DNA of 24,352 nt. It comes from JBDLIL01 sp039714855. Its GTDB lineage: Bacteria; Patescibacteriota; Microgenomatia; UBA1400; PJMF01. The notes beneath the pieces were generated by a model that was not told the origin of the DNA, made no database searches, and was given only the letters and a program-made list of their open reading frames with translations. Positions 1 to 4,857 of the stretch are shown here, piece by piece. Numbering within the stretch: the stretch's first letter is position 1; the number at the start of each line of letters is the position of its first letter. Position numbers and translations under genes: made by a program. The DNA is taken from assembly GCA_039714855.1 (NCBI GenBank), contig JBDLIL010000008.1, positions 1 through 24,352 of the forward strand. Direction: 5' to 3'.

Positions 1-142
1 CTAGTAATCAGTTTACCTGCCATGAAGGGTAAAAATAAAGCTGCAAAATTTTGTTAATTTAACTCCCAGGCCATACACTTAAGTGTGCCGATCGGTCTCT
101 GTAGATTCGGGCAGCTATCATTTTCAGGTTTTGGCATGAGGA

Positions 143-349
143 TTAAGTAATTTGATAATCGCTATTTTGATTGGCAAAATCTAGGGTAGCCATTCTGATT
201 AAAGTGGTTACCCCAATACGTTTTTTATAAGTCATTTTGCGCAAAAACTCGAGGTCATCAGCTCTAAATCTAATAGTGATGCCTTTACTGGGTTTAACTT
301 TATGTTCTTTGTTAAAAGCATCTCAAATTAAAGATTGAATGATTCTCAT
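143..349 (-). pseudogene. Broken ribbon-helix-helix (antitoxin-like) gene with in-frame TGA
   Basis: Reading the minus strand from the ATG at 347-349 gives eight codons, then a TGA at 323-325, then an open frame to the TAA at 143-145. The part after the TGA reads SKGITIRFRADDLEFLRKM and continues with TLIRMATLDF, which resembles a short ribbon-helix-helix DNA-binding protein of the antitoxin kind: a basic beta strand followed by two helices. There is no good start codon between the TGA and that strand, so the gene looks inactivated. The frame can be extended upstream to about 368 (a GTG) and stops near repeat copy 1 at 389. UGA recoding is unlikely because prfB is present in this window. A sequencing error at the TGA is possible. 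I see no toxin partner. Confidence 0.5.
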
Positions 350-388
350 TGGTTTTGGTTGTAACACAAATGATGCCGATTAGTGCAA

Positions 389-420
389 TAAAACCCCCAG
401 ATCCTGTTACAGAGTTGGGG
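389..420. repeat. Hairpin repeat, copy 1 of 3
   Basis: A CCCCCAG arm and a TTGGGG arm enclose a smaller CTG-TTA-CAG hairpin. The same sequence with one or two changes recurs at 1097-1130 and 4750-4781. Copies 1 and 3 also share the upstream context GATTA...GTGyAATAAA. On the minus strand the G-rich arm is followed by TTTTAT, so it could act as a weak terminator in that direction. Confidence 0.8.
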
Positions 421-469
421 TGAGTACGTCATTTTACAACATAAAATTATTATACACACTAAATACATA

Positions 470-498
470 TTGATTGTGTAAAATTATAAAGATATAAT
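470..498 (+). promoter_or_regulatory. Sigma70-type promoter of a very short transcript
   Basis: TTGATT at 470-475 and TATAAT at 493-498 are separated by exactly 17 nt. The predicted start is near 505. No plus-strand reading frame follows; a hairpin and T-run end the unit about 50 nt later. Confidence 0.6.
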
Positions 499-504
499 AC
501 CGCC

Positions 505-556
505 AATAAAACCTTTAGCCGTATGGTTTCGCCCTGCACAGCCGAAGGTTTTTTTA
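505..556 (+). ncRNA. Candidate ~50-nt structured RNA or bidirectional terminator
   Basis: AAAACCTT at 508-515 pairs with AAGGTTTT at 545-552, and the plus strand runs on into seven T residues at 549-555. The unit begins at the promoter at 470-498, so a transcript of about 50 nt is predicted. The T-run overlaps the stop codon of the convergent NYN gene at 554-556, and on the minus strand the same stem ends in TTTTATT. The simplest role is therefore terminator of the NYN gene, with the promoter adding the possibility of a small antisense RNA. Confidence 0.4.
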
Positions 557-1096
557 CTTTTTTATAGGTAAATTGCAATTTTCTAATTGTTGCTTATTCA
601 GCAAAACATATTTTGAGCAATTATTCATAAGAGCTCTGCTTTTCTTTTTAGAAAACCCCACATAAATAACTTTTTTACCAGTATCTTGGGCCTCGTGTAT
701 GGCAGGCAGAATGTCAGTGTCCGAAGAAATTAAGTAACAAGTGTTGTATGTATTTTTTAAAGCACCTTTGAGTATTTCAAGTGCTATCCTTACGTCTACG
801 CCTTTTTCATGATATACGGCTTTATTTTTGAGCATGTAGCCTTTTTGAATTTTTATGCCTTGTGATTCTAAGTGATAAAAAAGTTTTTGCTGATTCGCGT
901 AGAGGGAATAAGATTTTTTATTGTTTTTCTCTTTTCTAATTTCTCCCACGCAGTATGTTACTTGAGTATTTTTGTTTTTGGTCAAAATTTGTGAAAGCTT
1001 GAGATAATCAAAGTGAGATAAATGCAATTTTGGAGCTGTTTTTCTTACTCCATGATAAAAGTTGCTGCCGTCAAATATTACTAGTGTTTTTGGCAT
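554..1096 (-). CDS. NYN (LabA/DUF88-like) PIN-fold ribonuclease
   Basis: This 180-residue protein has the NYN-domain layout. VIFDGSNFY near residues 6-14 gives the first acidic residue and the conserved Asn, KGVDVRIALEIL near 98-109 the second Asp, and LISSDTDILPAI near 121-132 the third acidic cluster. These three sites form the metal-binding centre of PIN-like RNases in this family. The fold fills nearly the whole length, so there is no added RNA-binding domain. It probably cleaves RNA; the substrate is unknown. The gene stands alone in an island of toxin-antitoxin genes. Its start codon lies 5 nt from the hairpin repeat at 1102-1129, leaving no room for a Shine-Dalgarno site, so the repeat has either replaced the native leader or forms part of it. 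Confidence 0.8.
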   Translation of the reverse strand: MPKTLVIFDGSNFYHGVRKTAPKLHLSHFDYLKLSQILTKNKNTQVTYCVGEIRKEKNNKKSYSLYANQQKLFYHLESQGIKIQKGYMLKNKAVYHEKGVDVRIALEILKGALKNTYNTCYLISSDTDILPAIHEAQDTGKKVIYVGFSKKKSRALMNNCSKYVLLNKQQLENCNLPIKK

Positions 1097-1130
1097 AAAA
1101 ACCCCCAGATCCTGTTACAGAGCTGGGGGG
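1097..1130. repeat. Hairpin repeat, copy 2 of 3, abutting a start codon
   Basis: CCCCCAG at 1102-1108 pairs with CTGGGGG at 1123-1129 around an inner CTG-TTA-CAG hairpin. On the minus strand the stem is followed by TTTTT and then directly by the ATG of the NYN gene. A second small hairpin, GCCC-tgaatt-GGGC, follows near 1148-1161, and AGTTTACCT near 1170 matches sequence next to copy 3 and at the left end of the window. Confidence 0.8.
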
Positions 1131-1291
1131 AGTTAGCGAATATAAAGCCCTGAATTGGGCATTGAAAACAGTTTACCTAAAAGTAATTAATTTGCAATAG
1201 GTAGTGACTATGTATTTATATTTTATTCAGCAGTCAAAAAGTACAAATCACTTTTATTTTTTAATAAATAGCATTTATACGCTTTGAGTAC

Positions 1292-1316
1292 CCCCCGAGC
1301 ATTTCAGGCTCGGGGG
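1292..1316. terminator. GC-rich hairpin without T-run
   Basis: CCCCCGAGC at 1292-1300 pairs perfectly with GCTCGGGGG at 1308-1316 around a 7-nt loop. Neither strand has a T-run after it, so intrinsic termination is not certain. It marks the left border of the GC-rich foreign segment. Confidence 0.5.
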
Positions 1317-1343
1317 AGCACAGTGTTTCTTAGTTAGTTGTTT

Positions 1344-1363
1344 GCGCCGGAGACCGCCGGCGC
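1344..1363 (-). terminator. Stem-loop just downstream of the GC-rich gene
   Basis: GCGCCGG at 1344-1350 pairs with CCGGCGC at 1357-1363. It lies about 10 nt after the stop codon of the 1374-2291 gene and has the same high GC, so it probably came with that gene. There is no T-run. Confidence 0.4.
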
Positions 1364-1373
1364 ACGGTGAACC

Positions 1374-2291
1374 CTATGCAGGTTCGAACCAGACCGAGCC
1401 GTCCGTATAGGACGACCCCGCGATCCAGGCCTTCGCCGAGGCCTTGGAATCGACGCGAATCTGCAACGGCGCTGAGGTGGCGCCGGTGCTAGGATTCCAC
1501 GGATCGACGATGACGTAGACACCCTGATTCGGGCAGTTCTCCATTGCGCTCACGTTTTTGCCGCTGAAAACGAACGCGACTTGATTGCGGCAGAACGGCG
1601 ACAATTGCTGTGCCGGCGGTTGCGCCGGCTGTTCAACGACCACTACGGTGGTTTGCGGGTTCGGTTGCTCGACGGTGACAATCGCGGTTTGAACCGGGCT
1701 GGGCCCGGCCAAGGTCATGCCGCCGAAGCAGAAGCTGGCGGCAAACCCGCCGCCCTGCACACCGTACCAACGATAATTCGTCTGGCCCAAAATCGCGTCG
1801 ACCGGGCTCACGCCCGAGTCCAACACGATTTCGTCGCGCGGAACGTCGCGGCGCAGGATGTTGCCTGCTGGCGTGCTGCGGATATTGCAGTCGTTGGCTG
1901 TGCCGTTGCCCTGCGGGATGCGAAACGCCAGATAGGTTTCAGCGGTCAGGTTGAGGGCCAAAGACCCTCCGCCCAACGCGCCTGCGCCAGTCGGAGCTTC
2001 CCACACGCTGTCGACAAGAAAATTGACTTCGACGGCATCGTCCGGCGTGGTGGGCGGGGTGACGGTCAAGCCGCGCACCTGGAAGTTTCCCGTGAGGGTG
2101 TAATTCCCGGTAGCGAAGGCCATCCCGACGTAGTCGTCGCCGAACACCAGGTAGCTGATCCAGCCACCGTTGTCGATGGTAATGATTTTTTCTCCCGCAC
2201 CCCGCGCAAAGCTGCGCTGGGTCGGGACTGCGATCGCGCTAATAATCAGCGCGACCAAAACGAACAGACTTACGGTTTTACGGTATTGCAT
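1374..2291 (-). CDS. Secreted protein of unknown function in a GC-rich foreign segment
   Basis: I do not recognise this 305-residue protein. It starts with a clear signal peptide: MQYRKT, then a hydrophobic run VSLFVLVALIISAIAV, with likely cleavage after RSFA. The mature part is rich in Gly, Pro, Thr and Val, has four to six Cys, and contains a Val/Pro/Gln linker (VTVEQPNPQTTVVVVEQP) that splits it into a larger N-terminal and a smaller C-terminal domain. The start at 2289-2291 is preceded by AGGAGG at 7-nt spacing, the best ribosome binding site in the island; the open frame extends further upstream but without such a site. Base composition is far more GC-rich than all neighbours and codons end mostly in G or C. 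Style and GC recall secreted proteins of Chloroflexota, but that is a guess. The plus-strand open frame across the same region is a shadow. Confidence 0.7.
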   Translation of the reverse strand: MQYRKTVSLFVLVALIISAIAVPTQRSFARGAGEKIITIDNGGWISYLVFGDDYVGMAFATGNYTLTGNFQVRGLTVTPPTTPDDAVEVNFLVDSVWEAPTGAGALGGGSLALNLTAETYLAFRIPQGNGTANDCNIRSTPAGNILRRDVPRDEIVLDSGVSPVDAILGQTNYRWYGVQGGGFAASFCFGGMTLAGPSPVQTAIVTVEQPNPQTTVVVVEQPAQPPAQQLSPFCRNQVAFVFSGKNVSAMENCPNQGVYVIVDPWNPSTGATSAPLQIRVDSKASAKAWIAGSSYTDGSVWFEPA

Positions 2292-2372
2292 TGTGAATCC
2301 TCCTGCTAGGCGGCCTTTGAAAGCGCCGCTAATTAGATAGGTAGGCGGGATCGACCGAAGTCGCCCGCTGCG

Positions 2373-2484
2373 GATTTTTTTTGGCTTAGAATCTCTATAG
2401 ATGATCCCAAGCCACATACAAAGAACCAACTAGTGATTCCATCTATGTGACCTGTGTCAAATGAAAGAGAAAAGCCAAAAAATC
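2373..2484. repeat. Inverted repeat upstream of the GC-rich gene
   Basis: GATTTTTTTTGGCTT at 2373-2387 and AAGCCAAAAAATC at 2472-2484 are inverted copies differing by two T residues. Inside them ATAGATG (2397-2403) and CATCTAT (2440-2446) can also pair. The 2292-2637 stretch holds no gene that I can support: it contains this repeat and the plus-strand promoter element at 2550-2640. The change from high to low GC falls at about 2375, beside the left arm. Confidence 0.5.
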
Positions 2485-2549
2485 TTTTTTAGGAGAACAT
2501 ATTTTTTTCGTAATGCAAACGCGTGGAAGGAGTAAAGCAGAATTTTTAT

Positions 2550-2579
2550 TTGACAAAAAGTCAAAAGCTCTGTTATGAT
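2550..2579 (+). promoter_or_regulatory. Promoter of element A
   Basis: TTGACA at 2550-2555 and TATGAT at 2574-2579 are separated by 18 nt, a strong sigma70-type match. Predicted transcription start is near 2586. No gene follows on this strand. Confidence 0.65.
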
Positions 2580-2585
2580 GCATTC

Positions 2586-2639
2586 ATAATTAAATCCTCG
2601 GCCCGTAGTTCATATACTACACATGCGGGGGATTTTTTT
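2586..2639 (+). ncRNA. Element A: promoter-driven hairpin, candidate small RNA
   Basis: After the promoter comes AAATCCTC, pairing with GGGGGATTT near 2626-2635. Inside it GTAGT (2605-2609) pairs with ACTAC (2616-2620), and seven T residues follow at 2633-2639. The predicted RNA is about 50 nt. The segment CGGCCCGTAGTTCATATA onward is nearly identical to element B at 4318-4340, and the distance from the -35 box to this segment is also conserved (49 and 47 nt). The T-run overlaps the stop codon of the convergent gene at 2638, so it may serve as that gene's terminator as well. Confidence 0.45.
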
Positions 2640-3072
2640 ATTTCCAAGGAAATATTGAGATGCATTGTAAGCGCTTAGTGTTAATATTTTGCTTTATTTG
2701 AACCACAAATTTAGATTTGCTTTTATTTGTAATTCCATAAAACCTATACAAAACCTCTGTTCTCTTTTTTGGATTTATTTTCTTACTAGGTTTGTTTCTA
2801 GATTTAGAGATTAATTCTATTGCACCAAGCAATAATTTCAATCTACCCATTCTTTGTCTTTTTGGTTTTTGAAACATGTGCTTCCAAAAGTGATCAAAGA
2901 AAACTTTTTGCTTTTTGAAAAAAGCAGACCTCACGCAAACTTTCTTATCACCTTTACCTTTATATAAAGCAAAAATTAAATCAGCATGCTTTTTCAACTC
3001 TCCATAACTTGTACCAGTAAGAAGCTTGCTTTTAACAGGAAAAGGAATAATCTTTTGTTTTTTCATAAACAA
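2638..3072 (-). CDS. Small basic protein, possible RelE/barnase-like nuclease
   Basis: This 144-residue protein is very basic. The C-terminal part, from about residue 103, reads KKRTEVLYRFYGITNKS, then FVVQIKQNINTKRLQCISI, ending FPWK. That beta-strand pattern, with an aromatic-Arg start and an alternating hydrophobic strand near the end, resembles the phage-associated barnase/EndoU/colicin/RelE-like (PBECR) nuclease domains. The N-terminal 100 residues are Lys-rich and helical, with no membrane segment or signal peptide. I cannot identify catalytic residues with confidence. Its place among toxin-antitoxin genes fits an RNase toxin, but there is no antitoxin gene next to it. The start at 3070-3072 could also be two codons downstream (MKKQKI), since no ribosome binding site decides between them. 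Confidence 0.45.
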   Translation of the reverse strand: MFMKKQKIIPFPVKSKLLTGTSYGELKKHADLIFALYKGKGDKKVCVRSAFFKKQKVFFDHFWKHMFQKPKRQRMGRLKLLLGAIELISKSRNKPSKKINPKKRTEVLYRFYGITNKSKSKFVVQIKQNINTKRLQCISIFPWK

Positions 3073-3136
3073 ATGAGTTTAGCAGTAAATCCTTGTAAAT
3101 AGCTTGGGTTTTACTTCCTCTACGCGTTGCATTACG

Positions 3137-3162
3137 TCCTCCGTCGCTAAAGCTTTGGAGGA
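3137..3162. repeat. 26-nt palindromic element, copy 1
   Basis: The ends TCCTCC and GGAGGA are inverted copies around the core CGCTAAAGCTTTGG. The same 26-nt layout occurs at 3268-3293, 8829-8854, 16925-16950 and 22511-22536, in either orientation. Confidence 0.75.
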
Positions 3163-3267
3163 TTAACAACTAACCAAGTATTTCAAAATAGGCTGCCGGT
3201 CGTAGTCATCCCGCAAAGCGGGAATATACAACCTACCTAAATCAAAAAACCTGTGCTTTTTAAGGTG

Positions 3268-3293
3268 CTCTCCTACGCTAAAGCTTCGGAGAG
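3268..3293. repeat. 26-nt palindromic element, copy 2
   Basis: The ends CTCTCC and GGAGAG flank the core ACGCTAAAGCTTC. End bases co-vary with copy 1, which suggests the stem is kept while its sequence drifts. Confidence 0.75.
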
Positions 3294-3605
3294 TAAACTC
3301 TCTTTCTTTATCGTAAAAGTGCCATGCTGCTTACATTTCACGCGTATTTTCACAAGAGGAAAAGGGCGTGAAAGCGTTGCGGGCAGCCCTTCGACAAGCT
3401 CAGGGTAAACTGACAAGAGCTTATAAATAGGCCAACGACAACTATACGGTTTTATGAAAATATTTTTTTGTTTATGTATTTTTACTAGGTAATAAGCCTT
3501 TCAAATACACACATAATATATCATTTACGGCCTATAATGTCAATGATAAGCTGTTATAAGATGCTGTGTATGCCAGGGGTAAATTGAGGGGAATTAATCA
3601 ACTTG

Positions 3606-3860
3606 TTATCTGTATATTTCTCTTCTGTGGCCAACTTTATGTACTACAAGTACTTCATCTTCTAAATCAAAAATAACTCTATAATCTCCAATACGAAATC
3701 TGTATTCACCGAGCTCGAAGTTTTTAAGCTGTTTAGCAAATGAAAGAGGCTTGCGAGTTTCTAGGAAATACTCTAACTTATTGATAATTTTTGTTTGAAT
3801 GAGTTTGGGTAGTTTTTTAAAGTCTTTTCTAAATTGGGGGGTGAATTGATAACTGTACAT
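3606..3860 (-). CDS. RelE/ParE-superfamily toxin
   Basis: At 84 residues this has the length and pattern of a RelE-family toxin. An N-terminal strand (YSYQFTPQFRKDFKKLP) leads into two helices, then the beta sheet carries GEYRFRIGDYRVIFDLED and ends VHKVGHRREIYR. The Arg-rich RFRIGDYRV strand and the C-terminal HRREIYR are typical of ribosome-dependent mRNA endonucleases of this group, although ParE-type gyrase poisons share the fold and cannot be excluded. The toxin is the second gene of an operon, 5 nt after the antitoxin stop codon. No ribosome binding site is evident before the ATG, so translation is likely coupled to the antitoxin. Confidence 0.88.
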   Translation of the reverse strand: MYSYQFTPQFRKDFKKLPKLIQTKIINKLEYFLETRKPLSFAKQLKNFELGEYRFRIGDYRVIFDLEDEVLVVHKVGHRREIYR

Positions 3861-3865
3861 GCAAT

Positions 3866-4147
3866 TTATAGACCAAATTCCTTTTTGATTTCTTCAAGAG
3901 AGGAGCGTTCTTGAGATAAGCGAGATTTTTTAATTTCTTCTTTGTACTTCTCTGAGGAAAGCGCCTCCATATCTTCGAGCAAATCTTCCCATACATTATT
4001 GGGTATCAAAACTCCTAATGGTTCACTATTGTTCATCACACGATAAAAACTGGCTGTTTCTTGAGCTGATTTGAAGAGTTTTGTTAATCCAGCTTGAGCT
4101 TGCTGAATATTGGTAAATTTTTCGTCGCTTATAATTTGTCTTAGCAT
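3866..4147 (-). CDS. Phd/YefM-family antitoxin
   Basis: This 93-residue protein has the YefM/Phd plan. An N-terminal DNA-binding part has the segment QAQAGLTKLFKSAQE, then YRVMNNSEPLGVLIPNNVWEDLLEDME, the usual strand and helix that close the DNA-binding domain. The rest is a charged tail (EEIKKSRLSQERSSLEEIKKEF) expected to wrap the toxin. It precedes the RelE-like toxin in the usual antitoxin-toxin order. The promoter at 4157-4185 overlaps two direct repeats that are the likely operator. Predicted transcription starts about 3 nt from the ATG, so the mRNA should be essentially leaderless. Confidence 0.85.
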   Translation of the reverse strand: MLRQIISDEKFTNIQQAQAGLTKLFKSAQETASFYRVMNNSEPLGVLIPNNVWEDLLEDMEALSSEKYKEEIKKSRLSQERSSLEEIKKEFGL

Positions 4148-4150
4148 AGT

Positions 4151-4172
4151 ATAATGATTCTATAATGATTCT
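4151..4172. promoter_or_regulatory. Tandem 11-bp operator repeats of the antitoxin-toxin operon
   Basis: ATAATGATTCT occurs twice head to tail, at 4151-4161 and 4162-4172, with no gap. The repeats cover the -10 box and most of the spacer of the promoter for the 3866-4147 gene. This is the expected place for autorepression by a Phd/YefM antitoxin; the binding itself is inferred. Confidence 0.7.
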
Positions 4173-4185
4173 GTAATATTGTCAA
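4157..4185 (-). promoter_or_regulatory. Promoter of the Phd/YefM-RelE operon
   Basis: On the minus strand TTGACA (4180-4185) and TAGAAT (4157-4162) are 17 nt apart. Transcription should begin near 4150, about 3 nt before the ATG. Confidence 0.75.
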
Positions 4186-4190
4186 TTCAA

Positions 4191-4249
4191 AAACCCCAAG
4201 TTATCAGCCTCATCCCGCCACGGCGGGAGGTCTGCTTAACTTGAGGTTT
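4191..4249. terminator. Inverted repeat with a second palindrome in its loop
   Basis: AAACCCCAAGTTA (4191-4203) pairs with TAACTTGAGGTTT (4237-4249), one mismatch. The 33-nt loop contains a separate perfect stem, CCCGCC (4214-4219) and GGCGGG (4222-4227), flanked by CAT and AGG as in the ATCCCGC family of dispersed repeats. It looks like a terminator that took a repeat into its loop. It lies between the antitoxin promoter and element B. Confidence 0.5.
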
Positions 4250-4270
4250 GTATGCTCAGCATATCACTTA

Positions 4271-4299
4271 TTGACAGGAAAGTCTATTTTTGTTAGATT
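4271..4299 (+). promoter_or_regulatory. Promoter of element B
   Basis: TTGACA at 4271-4276 and TAGATT at 4294-4299 are separated by 17 nt. A GTC triplet lies in the spacer close to the -35 box, as in element A. Confidence 0.55.
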
Positions 4300-4305
4300 A
4301 AAGTA

Positions 4306-4359
4306 TAAAGAAATTTTCGGCCGTAGTTTATATACTACATCTAATGTGACTGCCTTTTT
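4306..4359 (+). ncRNA. Element B: second copy of the promoter-palindrome unit
   Basis: CGGCCGTAGTTTATATACTA at 4318-4337 matches element A closely, including the GTAGT/ACTAC arms (4323-4327 and 4334-4338). GGC near 4319 and GCC at 4352-4354 can close a weak stem followed by five T residues at 4355-4359. The unit overlaps, on the opposite strand, the point where the hicA remnant loses similarity to HicA. It could be a small RNA, a leader with an operator, or the scar of an insertion. Confidence 0.4.
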
Positions 4360-4434
4360 GATTAATTATTTCGAAACCTAGTTTTTTAAAACTCTAAGAA
4401 GCTGTTTTGCCGAGATATTTGGCAATTTAGGCAT
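4328..4434 (-). pseudogene. hicA: HicA toxin remnant, frameshifted and truncated
   Basis: The ATG at 4432-4434 starts MPKLPNISAKQLLRVLK, the usual N-terminus of HicA, then meets a stop at about 4379. Shifting the frame at the A6 run at 4382-4387 (plus-strand T run) restores LGFEIINQKGSHIRCSI before a TAA at 4328-4330. The LGF and GSH(I/V) motifs, including the catalytic His of HicA RNases, are therefore present but out of frame. Full HicA proteins run another 30 or so residues past GSH; here the similarity ends where element B begins. The hicB stop overlaps this start, giving the order hicB-hicA. The toxin should be dead. A one-base sequencing error in the A run could explain the frameshift but not the truncation. 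Confidence 0.75.
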
Positions 4435-4663
4435 AGAAGATGTTAACAGGTAAAATAAATTGTCTCTTGGTAGGGTTATTGTCTACACTATGATTAGGAG
4501 AATTTTCTAGATATAAGCCCATGGCTTCTTTTATATTAGCGATAGCATCTTCCAAGTTGTCTCCTTGAGACGTACATCCGGGCAAATCTGGAACCCATAC
4601 AGAAAAGCCACTGTCTTGCTCTTCTTCAAATACAGCTAGGTATTTGTTGATTTTCTTTTTCAT
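4427..4663 (-). CDS. hicB: HicB-family antitoxin
   Basis: This 78-residue protein has the HicB core: YLAVFEEEQDSGFSVWVPDL followed by PGCTSQGDNLEDAIANIKEA and LYLEN. That is the partly degraded RNase H-like fold that binds and blocks HicA, with the PGC-TxGD-EA pattern intact. The C-terminus (PTKRQFILPVNIFYA) is short and has no separate DNA-binding domain. It overlaps the start of a broken hicA, so it is an orphan antitoxin at this locus. It may persist as an anti-toxin or a regulator, or it may be decaying. The promoter lies directly before the start codon. Confidence 0.85.
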   Translation of the reverse strand: MKKKINKYLAVFEEEQDSGFSVWVPDLPGCTSQGDNLEDAIANIKEAMGLYLENSPNHSVDNNPTKRQFILPVNIFYA

Positions 4664-4683
4664 AATAAATTTATTATATCATC
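4662..4683 (-). promoter_or_regulatory. Extended -10 promoter and palindromic operator of hicB
   Basis: On the minus strand TGATATAAT forms an extended -10 element, with its last base about 10 nt from the hicB ATG. The 16-nt segment 4662-4677 is a perfect palindrome (ATAATAAATTTATTAT) that covers part of the -10 box, the predicted start of transcription and the edge of the start codon. I see no good -35 box. Confidence 0.6.
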
Positions 4684-4703
4684 ACAAAGCAAGTGATAAA
4701 AAA

Positions 4704-4726
4704 CCCCGAGATGCATGCATCTCGGG
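4704..4726 (-). terminator. Strong intrinsic terminator
   Basis: Bases 4705-4726 are a perfect 22-nt palindrome with arms CCCGAGATGCA. On the minus strand it is followed by GG and then six T residues. It ends minus-strand transcription coming from the 4858-5094 gene before the hicB promoter. Confidence 0.8.
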
Positions 4727-4749
4727 CGTGATGATTAACAATGTGTAAT

Positions 4750-4789
4750 AAACCCCCAGATCCTGTTACAGAGCTGGGGGGAGTTAGTA
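4750..4789. repeat. Hairpin repeat, copy 3 of 3
   Basis: CCCCCAG and CTGGGGG arms (4753-4759 and 4775-4781) enclose CTG-TTA-CAG as in copies 1 and 2. GAGTTAGTAATTTGTTTACC follows; the window itself begins with the similar CTAGTAATCAGTTTACC, which suggests a further copy just outside. Two more hairpins lie at 4803-4829 (ACGCT...AGCGT around GTCTA/TAGAC) and at about 4836-4850. Confidence 0.8.
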
Positions 4790-4857
4790 ATTTGTTTACC
4801 TCACGCTTTGGTCTAATAGACGTCAGCGTACCGAAGAGAAAGTCTCTTTCAAATAAG

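Larger units (their letters stand above)
3073..3605. other. Gene-free stretch made largely of palindromic repeats
   Basis: I see no supportable gene in this interval. It holds two 26-nt palindromic elements (3137-3162 and 3268-3293), an ATCCCGC-aaa-GCGGGAAT palindrome (3208-3225), a TTTCACGC/GCGTGAAA inverted repeat around 3337-3375, and one TTCGACAAGCTCAG motif (3390-3403). The last 200 bases are AT-rich and without structure that I can name. Confidence 0.6.

Noticed and set aside
54..137. Minus-strand 27-codon frame starting MPKPENDSC
   Set aside because: It follows the broken ribbon-helix-helix gene and could be a remnant, but it is too short and has no ribosome binding site or recognisable content.
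1581..2309. Plus-strand 242-codon open frame across the GC-rich segment
   Set aside because: It lies opposite the signal-peptide-bearing minus-strand gene. High GC makes long shadow frames common, and the product is an Arg/Ala-rich sequence with no domain pattern.
2605..4340. GTAGT-N6-ACTAC segments as dif-like Xer sites
   Set aside because: The arms do not match the conserved XerC/XerD half-site pattern and are too short.
389..4789. Hairpin repeat copies as integron attC sites
   Set aside because: I looked for the RYYYAAC and GTTRRRY boxes at the ends of each copy and did not find a matching pair. No integrase gene is in the window.
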